Origin: VBAS01 sp963773465
Lineage (GTDB): Bacteria > Bacteroidota > Bacteroidia > Chitinophagales > Chitinophagaceae
DNA: 64,000 nt
Reading direction: 5' to 3'
Assembly: GCA_963773465.1 (NCBI GenBank)
Contig: CAVZBF010000002.1
Location: 1,302,001 to 1,366,000, forward strand
Part shown: positions 56,597 to 64,000 of the stretch, piece after piece
How the letters are laid out: each line of letters starts with the position of its first letter
How positions within the stretch are numbered: the stretch's first letter is position 1
Translations under genes and position numbers: made by a program
The notes under the pieces: model-generated
Told to the model about the DNA's origin: nothing
Seen by the model: the letters and a program-made list of their open reading frames with translations, nothing else
The model's database searches: none

Positions 56597-59500
56597 TTAG
56601 AATATCAGTTTAAGGCTCACACCCAATGAACGTGTACCTGGCAAATTTCCATCTTCACCCTGCACGCCTGATATTTCGGAAGGATCAAAATTCTTTGAAT
56701 CCCTATGAATGATCCATGGATTACGGCTGATGATAGACAATGTTGCTCCCTGAACATATTTGCTCACGCTACCGATCCTGTTAATCGGGATGCGATAACC
56801 CAAACTTGCTTCTCTTACTTTTACATATGTAAGTTCATGTACAAATGGTTCTGCAATTTGGCGGCTATAAAATTGATGGAAATAAGTTTGAGCGCTGACA
56901 TATTTATCAACAGGTGTTTTTTCGTCTGCAGAGCTTACACCCACTACATGCACACCACCTCCGTTTGCAACTGCATCACGAACATTGTTTCCTTTGTCAT
57001 TTGTTGCAGCGGTTTCTGCAAACAGGCCTGAGTACCAACCCCAGCTTTCAGACAGTGAGAAGAATTTACCGCCTACCTGATAATCAAGACTGAAGTTCAA
57101 AGTAAAATCTTTATATGATATAGTATTGATCAAACCGCCGGTAACTCTCGGAACAACAGATCCCCAATGTTTATCAGCATCACGAATAAATTGACCGTTA
57201 TTGGGATCAACAATCATTAAACCTTCAGCATTGCGCTTGATTCCTCCACCAATTAACTGTCCCCAATTTGATCCTAATTCCTGGAATGCACGGGCAAAAC
57301 GGGTACCGAATGCACCACCTGCTAATAATACTCTTTTCTGATCTTTGTAGATATTAACAACCGGGTTCTTTATTAAGTAACCAAATGTCTTGGTTACATC
57401 CCATGTAAAACTCTTTCCTTTAACAGGAGTAGCGTTGATCTGGATCTCAATACCCTCACGTTTAACTTCAACTGCGTTTACAACTAAGTTGGTAAATCCG
57501 CTTACCGGGTCAACCTGAACTGATAATGGCTCGAGGTCATTATCTTCATTATAGTAAACAAAATTCAATCCTATACGATTCTTAAGAAAGCGAAGATCAA
57601 AACCTGCTTCATAAGTGGTAACAAGTGAGCCCTTCAGATTTTCGTCAACCACTGAGTTAGGTGTACCCATCAGGAAATTACCATTCCAAAGAACGGATGC
57701 AGGTGCATAACCAAAGTTGTTTCTATAAATTGCAATTGACGTTGGCTTTTTGCCATAGCTTCCAAATACTTTACCAAAAGTTAACCATGGAAGGCTGCCC
57801 TTGGTAAATTCACTGAATACTAAACTTGCACCTACTGATGGTGAAAACAGGCTGTTTCCTATTTTCTGATCCAATGTAGAATACCAGTCGTTACGGACCG
57901 CAAATGTTATACTTGCAAATTTGTTCCATTCAAGATCACCAGAAGCAAATAATGAATTTACTCTTGATGCTTCACGATCATTAGTAACCCCAGGTTGTGC
58001 AGCTGAGTTTGAAATAGCATATAAGTTGGGGATATTTAAACCATTCACAGTATTTGCGCTATTATCTTTATATAGTGTTCTTAAAATGTTGCCTCCACCA
58101 GTAATGCTGAAAGCAAGTTTATTACCAAAGTAACTATTAGAATAAGTTGCCAACCCTTCATAGTTATACTCGCTGTAATAAGTATTTTCTGTACCATAAC
58201 CTGCAAGGACACCAGTTTGAAGACCACTTTGCTCAAGGAGTGAAGTAGTGATGCTTTCAGTATAAGTTGTCAACTGGTTTTTACGAATAGTTGCTTTTAC
58301 ATTAAAATGATTATTCATTTTATAACGAATGGAAACATCGCCAAAAAAACGATCTCTCCCCCTAAGGTCATTCCTGTTTGCGAAATAATCATAATAGTTA
58401 TACCAATAGTTACCATTAATATCATCATAACCACCGGCACCGTCAGGGTTAGTGTAAAAATTCCATGACAATAAATTACCCGTGGGTGAAGTCATTCCCT
58501 GGAGCTCCCTCATTATCTTCATATCATTGTGCCTGTGGAACCACTGGTTGAAAGAACCTGCAGACTGGTTTGCATAACCATCAACAAACTCACCACGAAT
58601 AGTAGTGGTAGAGTATGTACCATTAACTCCTATTGTAAAATGGTCACTGAGATCAACACTACCAGCAAAGAAAAGGTTGTGACGCTTTGAACTGGTTTTA
58701 GGCAAGAGGCCTTTTATATTTTGGTTTGTGTAAGAAATCCTGGTGTAATATCCAGGACCGCTTTTAGAAAATGCAGCATTCGTGGTAGTAGTAACACCGG
58801 TATTCCAAAAGTCTCTTGCATTGTCTGGTTGAGCCACAAGAGGTGCAGTCTTAAAGGAATACTGATGACCAGGGAACCATGCATACCAGGGAACATATTC
58901 CTGGCCTGTCATACGCGGACCCCAGCTTGCATCGTCAGTATAATCCGGAAAATATTTGCCATCTAATGCCTGCCATTCTGTTGGCTGACCGGCCTGATAA
59001 TGATATTGTGTAAGAGCACTTGAACCACCACCTGAATAAAGATTTTGATATTCGGGAAGTATGTATACTTTGTCGGCAGATACACTTTGAGTTAGTTCAA
59101 CACCAATACCGCCTTTTGGTCCTCTTTTCTTAGTTGTTATTACAATTGCTCCTCCTTTTGCTCTCTCTCCAAAAAGTGCAGTTGCATTTGCACCTTTTAA
59201 AACAGACACATCTTCTACGTCGTCTGGATTGATTTCAAATGGATTGACAATAGTTCCATCGACAATGAAAATTGGTCCAACGTCACCCAAAGAAAGACCA
59301 CCGCGAATGCGCAAAAAATCCTGATCATCGGCTCCAAGTTTTGCATTGGATTGTGATCTTGATTGTACCCCTGCAATTTTTCCTGCCAGGGCATCAACAA
59401 CATTCGTTTGTGGAATAATGTTTAATTGTTCGCTTTTTACAACCTGTGAGCTGTACGGGGTTGTGCGCTGAGATTTTTTGATACCAAAAGCACTTGTAAC

Positions 59501-59818
59501 TACAACCTCTGTAAGGTTACTGGTTGCCGTTGGTGATAATGAGACACTAACATTGTCTGAAGTGCCTACCGTAAGCTCCTTGTCATCAAAACCGACTGAT
59601 GAAATCACTAATACAGTGCCTGAGGCCACACCTTTAATGGTGAATTTTCCATCGGCGTCAGCAGTCACACCATTTTTGGTGCCTTTCACAGTAACCGAAG
59701 CAAATGGTATGGCTTTACCATTAGCATCCGTTACAGTACCGGACACATTCCGGCTCTGGGCGTATACCAGCATTGAGCATAGTATCGCCATCACAAACAG
59801 TGATGCAAATTTTCTCAT
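56597..59818 (-). CDS. SusC/RagA family TonB-dependent receptor
   Basis: 1,073 residues. Signal peptide (MRKFASLFVMAILCSMLVYAQ), carboxypeptidase-regulatory-like domain (VSGTVTDANGKAIPFASVTVKGT, TADADGKFTIKG), TonB-like plug (NVVDALAGKIAGVQ, FLRIRGG, IFIVDGTIVNPFEINPDDVEDVSVLKGANATALFGERA), and a 22-strand barrel ending in the typical aromatic residue (SLKLIF). It imports oligomers across the outer membrane with the SusD partner behind it. Intact 3.2 kb frame, which contrasts with the broken housekeeping genes. Confidence 0.95.
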   Translation of the reverse strand: MRKFASLFVMAILCSMLVYAQSRNVSGTVTDANGKAIPFASVTVKGTKNGVTADADGKFTIKGVASGTVLVISSVGFDDKELTVGTSDNVSVSLSPTATSNLTEVVVTSAFGIKKSQRTTPYSSQVVKSEQLNIIPQTNVVDALAGKIAGVQSRSQSNAKLGADDQDFLRIRGGLSLGDVGPIFIVDGTIVNPFEINPDDVEDVSVLKGANATALFGERAKGGAIVITTKKRGPKGGIGVELTQSVSADKVYILPEYQNLYSGGGSSALTQYHYQAGQPTEWQALDGKYFPDYTDDASWGPRMTGQEYVPWYAWFPGHQYSFKTAPLVAQPDNARDFWNTGVTTTTNAAFSKSGPGYYTRISYTNQNIKGLLPKTSSKRHNLFFAGSVDLSDHFTIGVNGTYSTTTIRGEFVDGYANQSAGSFNQWFHRHNDMKIMRELQGMTSPTGNLLSWNFYTNPDGAGGYDDINGNYWYNYYDYFANRNDLRGRDRFFGDVSIRYKMNNHFNVKATIRKNQLTTYTESITTSLLEQSGLQTGVLAGYGTENTYYSEYNYEGLATYSNSYFGNKLAFSITGGGNILRTLYKDNSANTVNGLNIPNLYAISNSAAQPGVTNDREASRVNSLFASGDLEWNKFASITFAVRNDWYSTLDQKIGNSLFSPSVGASLVFSEFTKGSLPWLTFGKVFGSYGKKPTSIAIYRNNFGYAPASVLWNGNFLMGTPNSVVDENLKGSLVTTYEAGFDLRFLKNRIGLNFVYYNEDNDLEPLSVQVDPVSGFTNLVVNAVEVKREGIEIQINATPVKGKSFTWDVTKTFGYLIKNPVVNIYKDQKRVLLAGGAFGTRFARAFQELGSNWGQLIGGGIKRNAEGLMIVDPNNGQFIRDADKHWGSVVPRVTGGLINTISYKDFTLNFSLDYQVGGKFFSLSESWGWYSGLFAETAATNDKGNNVRDAVANGGGVHVVGVSSADEKTPVDKYVSAQTYFHQFYSRQIAEPFVHELTYVKVREASLGYRIPINRIGSVSKYVQGATLSIISRNPWIIHRDSKNFDPSEISGVQGEDGNLPGTRSLGVSLKLIF

Positions 59819-59987
59819 GTGGAGATCAATTTTTGTTTAAATAAATACTTGATTTTGAGTCGAAAACGAAAATTTTCATGGGCAGGAATAACGTATACAA
59901 GACAGTCAACTTTTTGAAAATGCTGCCGCAAGGTAAACAAATTTTTAACAAATGATCAAATAAAACACTAACGAATGTTTATAAAAA
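59819..59987. other. susC leader/spacer
   Basis: AT-rich leader of about 170 bp. A TACCTTG string on the minus strand (59929-59936) is one base short of TAnnTTTG. No strong -33 element. Confidence 0.35.
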
Positions 59988-62040
59988 TCAAAAATGGAGC
60001 CTGGCCATTACCCTGACTTCGGATTTTGAAGACCCCTGAATTTCATCAAGGCCCGAGCCGATTGAGTTGATATTATTATATATGGTCTGTGACCACTTTA
60101 ACCAGAAAGATACCTTCGAATTCAGATCATAATTCAAATTCAAATAGTAGCGATGTCCCTTATTGAAAAAGCCGGGAATAGAATAGTAAAACAGAACGTC
60201 ATTTTCGTACGCATATATCCTTGAATTGTATCCGTCGGTTTCAAAATACTGAAGCCGCATATTGCCGCTGTATTTTTTAAGCAACGGCTTATAAACAACA
60301 TCAAAGAATGTCAAAAATCCTTTCTCCGCATTTTCACCATGCTGATCATACCATAATAATTCGGTGCGGCTTCTAAGTACAATCGACTGATTGATCTTAT
60401 AACTGATCTGTGTTCTCCAACTTTGCCTTGGTAACTCTACAAGATAGTTTGCAGCACTAATGTTATCGGGCTGATTGCCTTGTTTCGTCTCGCTGCGATA
60501 TTTTGTATACACCTCGATTTGCCGGTTCGGTGTAAAGGTTAGCTGTGCCAGAAAATCTTTTCCGTGGCTTGGTGCATCAACCAAAGATTTTAACCATGGA
60601 AATTTATAAATATCCATATAGGCATCCAGCCTCCATGCCGGCAGCAGGTCGTATTGAAATACCTGAATACAGCCCGGTTTCATTTGTAGGATATGTATTT
60701 TCTGTAAACGCATTTCCATTAATGGACTGATATTGCGGATCTATTTTACGATGCAAAAATGAAATATCAACCCTTGGATCAACACTTATCAATAAGCCAT
60801 TTAAAAATGCCTTGCTGAAATTTTTATCAACCGCTGCCTCTCCAAAAAAATGAAAATTTCTGTAGGTGTAACTATAGTCAATACTATAATTACTCCAGCC
60901 ATCCCCACTTACCGCATAAAGATTGTATGGTTCCTGTCGCTTTTGCACCGGCGATGAGAACTTAAATACAATTGCATTGATGCCTGCATGCCAATTATCC
61001 TTTTTGTATTTTAGATTTCCTCCAAAGGTTAATTGGCCGAGTTTATTTCTGTCTGCAATTTCACTGTCGGTGCGATGATAACCGGAATTGAGAAATGAAG
61101 AGATATATTCTTCATTACTTACGGTATCCGCCACAAAATTTGCACTTAGTTTTCGATAAGAAACAAAAGCAGTGGCTTCCACTTTTCCTTTTTGTATTGT
61201 AATACCGGCGCCGCGGTGAAAATTAAATTCTCCTGCAGAATTATAGGGCCTCAATACCGGCGATTGCCGTTTTAAGCCCAGTACATCAACACTTTTTCTG
61301 AAGGCAAGACTTTGCCATTGTATCAGCCCCTGCCCCATGTTTACAGTAAAATCTCCAAGTGCCAATGATTGTACGGCTCCAAGTTTTCTTGCAAACAAAT
61401 GAAAAGAATAAAAATCAAATCCTTTGTTTTGTGCTCCTTTGAAAAATTGTTCGCCGGCATCCTTATCTCCAACTATTCCATACTGCAATAAATTTTTATA
61501 CTGATAGCGATAACGGAAAAAAAACTTTTGAGGGCCGCCAAGATATTTTGTGCCTGTCGTCGCATTGTCGAAGCCTCTCGCTTCTTCAAGCACTTGTGAA
61601 AACCGAAACAGGAAAATATTTTCTCCATTCCTGAATCTGGTATTGAAAACATCAGCGATTTTTATTGGCTCAGCAAGTGTAATAAAAGGCAACAGCTTTT
61701 TTATGGTTTGAATATCCCATGAGGGAACCGCCTGCAGTTCATAAATGCTGATAAATTTTCCAAATAATTTCCTGTAAGAAAAAAAATTTGCAATTTGTAA
61801 TCCGGACAGGATTCTTAGCTCTTTTAAATCATTTTCATCGGCTGTATTGAGATTAACAGGGTTTTTTCTGAATTGTTCCAATTGTTGTAAATAACTATCA
61901 TCTTCAGTTTCGCTTTGATCTGCATCGGTAAGATTTTCCAATTGTTGTTCTGTAGTAGATACCGGGGTTTCCTGGGCATTCATCGTGAATGGTGAATAGT
62001 GAATGGTGAATAGCAACAGTATTAATAATCGAAGAAGCAT
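59988..62040 (-). CDS. Helix-hairpin-helix (ComEA-like) outer-membrane protein, one frameshift
   Basis: About 684 residues after joining frames near 60650. N-terminal signal peptide, then an acidic linker and an HhH segment (NPVNLNTADENDLKELRILSGLQIANFFSYR, in the ComEA manner), then a long beta-barrel-type region ending SEVRVMARLHF. Such HhH-barrel proteins are widespread in Bacteroidota and may help DNA uptake or metabolism at the surface, but this is untested. The signal peptide is written in an ATTCACTATTCACC repeat. The gene starts three bases after the stop of the upstream gene. Confidence 0.7.
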
Positions 62041-62043
62041 TAC

Positions 62044-62917
62044 TTATTCATTATTCTTTTTGGAAAAATTGTAAATCAACAATAAACCCGGAGTTACTCC
62101 CAATTGAGGATGATAGCCTGCCACCACATCAAGCCGGAATGATTTTAACGTAAAACCAACGCCTGCATAAACATTCGATGTATTTGTAGCAATACCAACG
62201 CGGGCCATAAATTGAGGTAAAAATTTATACTGCATACCTGCATTTACATTTACCGGTTGATCTTCTTCTTTTTCTATTTCAGCGCTTACAAAAAATTTAT
62301 CCGAAGCCTCATAGCCCAATCCTGCAGTGTATACACGATGCAAGCTTTTCTTCCTGGTTCTTTCCAAATTTTCCTCCGACAGGATTGAAGGCATGCACAC
62401 CTGCATGAAGCTTATCTGTAAGATGCAGCACAGTTCCTATTTCAAAGTTGATCGCCGAAGAATTTCCATAACTGCCTATTCGGATTGCGTTATAATTAAA
62501 CTGTACGCCGACATCTACTTTAGTTCCAAGTTTTCTTCCATAAGCTAATCCGATTTGCGATTCATTATAATCGCTGAACCCAAAATAGGCGGCTTTAATA
62601 CCAAAATTCCCTGATGACGTTGGCACCGCAACCGCTAACTGATAAAGCGCTAACTCATCTAATAAAAATCTTCTTTCTCCATAAGCACCTGCCGAAGCAT
62701 TTTTCATTTGCGCCAGCGAAGCCTGGTTATTGGTAAAAGAAAAAACATCAGTATGGTCAATGCTGTAAGCACCCAGCCCGGTATACAGTGCGGCAACAGG
62801 ACGACGCACCGTTTGCCCGTTTGCAAAAGAATTGAAAAAGATCAGCAGCAGGATAGGGCAGATTTTCTTCAAACAGTTAATTTTTCTGTAAGTTAAAATG
62901 TGAATGTTTCCTATCAA
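62044..62917 (-). CDS. Outer-membrane beta-barrel-type protein, one frameshift near 62370
   Basis: About 291 residues. After a signal peptide (KKICPILLLIFFNSFANGQ) the sequence alternates in beta-strand fashion (TGLGAYSIDHTDVFSFTNNQASLAQMKNASAGAYGE, FGIKAAYFGFSDYNESQIGLAYGRKLG). The break falls in FNPVGGKFGKNQEEKLA; the other frame continues VYTAGLGYEASDKFFVSAEIEKEE and ends KKNNE. It looks like a PorV/FadL-type or transporter-like barrel with relatives of the PorQ group, but I cannot name the family. Operon partner of the HhH protein (3 bp apart). Confidence 0.6.
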
Positions 62918-62935
62918 AATAATTAATAATTACTC

Positions 62936-62967
62936 TTTGGGATGGAGATACTGCGGGACTACCTTTG
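62936..62967 (+). promoter_or_regulatory. folD promoter, leaderless layout
   Basis: TTTG (62936-62939), 20-base spacer, TACCTTTG (62960-62967): full match to the Bacteroidota housekeeping promoter. Four bases later comes the folD ATG, so the mRNA should be leaderless or nearly so. Confidence 0.75.
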
Positions 62968-62971
62968 CGCA

Positions 62972-63847
62972 ATGGAAATTTTAGATGGAAAAAAAGTATC
63001 TCAAGCAGTAAAAGACCAGTTGAAAATAGACGTGGCACAGCTATTTACTGAAGGAAAAAAAGTTCCGCATCTTGCAGCAATATTGGTCGGAAATAATGGC
63101 GCCAGCGAAACGTATGTAGCTTCAAAAGTAAAATCATGTGAAGAAGTTGGTTTTAAATCAACGCTTATAAGATTTGATGCAGATATTTCTGAACACCTGT
63201 TACTGGAAAAAATAATTGAAATCAATGATGATCCTGATGTGGATGGGATACTTGTACAACTCCCGTTACCGAAACATATTTCTGATGAACAAGTGATCAA
63301 CACCATCAACCCTGATAAAGATGTGGATGGCTTTCACCCCGTAAGTGTAGGAAGAATGGTACAGGGACTGCCAACCTTTATTCCGGCAACACCGCATGGT
63401 ATCATGCTGATGCTTGAACATTATAAAATAAATACAGCCGGGATGCATGCGGTCGTAATTGGCCGCAGCAATATTGTTGGCAGGCCAATGAGTATTTTAT
63501 TAAGTGAAAATAAAAATCCGGGCAATTGCACTGTTACACTTTGTCATTCCAAAACAAAAAACATTGCGGAGCTATGCCGCAATGCAGATATAATTGTTGC
63601 CGCATTAGGCAAGCCAGGTTTTGTAACGGCAGATTGGGTAAAAGACGGAGCAATAGTAATTGATGTAGGTATTACCAGGGTTGCTGATGCTACTAAAAAG
63701 AGCGGCTTCAGATTAAGAGGAGATGTGGATTATGAAAGCGTTGCTCCAAAATGTTCATGGATAACTCCGGTGCCGGGTGGCGTGGGACCAATGACGATTG
63801 CTGCGTTGCTGAATAATACTTACAGATCTTGCTTAATGAAGAATTAG
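62972..63847 (+). CDS. folD: Bifunctional methylene-THF dehydrogenase/methenyl-THF cyclohydrolase FolD
   Basis: Interconverts 5,10-methylene-THF and 10-formyl-THF with NADP. Motifs: ILVGNNGASETYVASKVKSCEEVG (catalytic Lys in YVxxKxK), DGILVQLPLP, PDKDVDGFHP, VVIGRSNIVGRPM (NADP-binding) and TPVPGGVGPMT. I start at the ATG at 62972 (MEILDGKKVSQAV), which fits the family length of about 291; the upstream ATG at 62942 lies within the promoter. Confidence 0.95.
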   Translation: MEILDGKKVSQAVKDQLKIDVAQLFTEGKKVPHLAAILVGNNGASETYVASKVKSCEEVGFKSTLIRFDADISEHLLLEKIIEINDDPDVDGILVQLPLPKHISDEQVINTINPDKDVDGFHPVSVGRMVQGLPTFIPATPHGIMLMLEHYKINTAGMHAVVIGRSNIVGRPMSILLSENKNPGNCTVTLCHSKTKNIAELCRNADIIVAALGKPGFVTADWVKDGAIVIDVGITRVADATKKSGFRLRGDVDYESVAPKCSWITPVPGGVGPMTIAALLNNTYRSCLMKN

Positions 63848-63947
63848 TTTAATTTATTAGTTAATTATTGATTACTGATTATTAATTATTATCTGAGGTA
63901 GAGATTTTCTTATTGTAAGCTGAACAATCAATAATAAAGAACAATTA
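63848..63947. other. folD-queE spacer
   Basis: 100 bp rich in TTATTAGTTAATTATTG-type AT repeats. Nothing else seen. Confidence 0.35.
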
Positions 63948-64000
63948 ATGAAATCTAAAATAGAATCATCACTCCCGGTGATGGAACATTTCTACACGTT
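63948..64000 (+). CDS. queE: 7-carboxy-7-deazaguanine synthase QueE, first 17 codons (truncated by window edge)
   Basis: From ATG 63948 the frame reads MKSKIESSLPVMEHFYT and runs off the window. LPVMEHFYT followed by QGEG is the N-terminus of QueE in Bacteroidota. QueE is a radical-SAM enzyme of the queuosine and 7-deazaguanine pathway. Only the start is visible, so the call rests on this short match. Confidence 0.65.
   Translation, partial: MKSKIESSLPVMEHFYT

Noticed and set aside
62942..62971. Upstream ATG for folD
   Set aside because: It lies inside the TTTG-N20-TACCTTTG promoter, and MEILDGKK at 62972 is the normal FolD start.

Overview
The window looks like a chromosome segment from a Bacteroidota bacterium, most likely family Chitinophagaceae (my inference). 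Evidence: SusC/SusD outer-membrane pairs, type IX secretion (T9SS) sorting tails, PorU2/PorV2-like genes, the Bacteroidota promoter element TAnnTTTG, few Shine-Dalgarno sites, low GC, and the rpsU-xerC-hpf-tRNA-tuf-tRNA-Trp-secE-nusG order.

Layout. 1-2.0 kb: C-terminal part of a secreted GH9 glycosidase with a T9SS tail. 2.5-5.8 kb: a Tat-signal threonine-aldolase-like enzyme and an S9 peptidase. 5.8-7.7 kb: two secreted proteins of unknown function, one a lipoprotein with a Gly-rich linker. 7.8-14.6 kb (minus strand): LTA-synthase-like phosphotransferase, then the translation/transcription core nusG, secE, tRNA-Trp, tuf, tRNA-Thr/Gly/Tyr/Thr, a tRNA-like relic, hpf, xerC, rpsU. 14.7-21.3 kb (plus): ribE and a surface-glycan style cluster (acyltransferase 3, GT2, methyltransferase, two paralogous polytopic membrane proteins). 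21.3-23.1 kb: hscA. 23.3-29.5 kb: porU2 and porV2. 29.7-31.7 kb: tyrS and a small secreted protein. 31.7-35.4 kb: a T9SS type-B secreted protein, an SGNH hydrolase, a cyanophycinase. 35.6-42.9 kb: a lipoprotein zincin followed by a tandem array of seven small secreted paralogues of two alternating types. 43.1-45.9 kb: fused 2-oxoacid dehydrogenase E1 and an FAH-family hydrolase. 46.2-50.0 kb: HD hydrolase, MFS-HEAT protein and cNMP-binding protein. 50-53.6 kb: pth, rplY/ctc, prs, radC. 54-59.8 kb: a SusC/SusD/DUF1735 operon. 60-62.9 kb: two outer-membrane-type proteins. 62.97 kb to the end: folD and the first codons of queE.

Many essential genes (tuf, nusG, secE, rpsU, hscA, tyrS, hpf, xerC) are interrupted by one-base frameshifts while long neighbours (SusC, SusD, E1, prs) are intact. 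Since a living cell needs these products, I read most of these breaks as uncorrected sequencing indels and annotate each gene over its full span.

The most novel locus is 35.6-42.9 kb. A secreted HExxH lipoprotein with a Gly-rich linker sits at the head of an expanding array of small secreted paralogues that shows recent duplication, conversion-like sequence sharing, an internal deletion and duplicated terminators. This resembles a toxin with a poly-immunity array, but that function is inference only. A second locus with similar lipoprotein architecture and a related leader lies at 5.8-7.7 kb.
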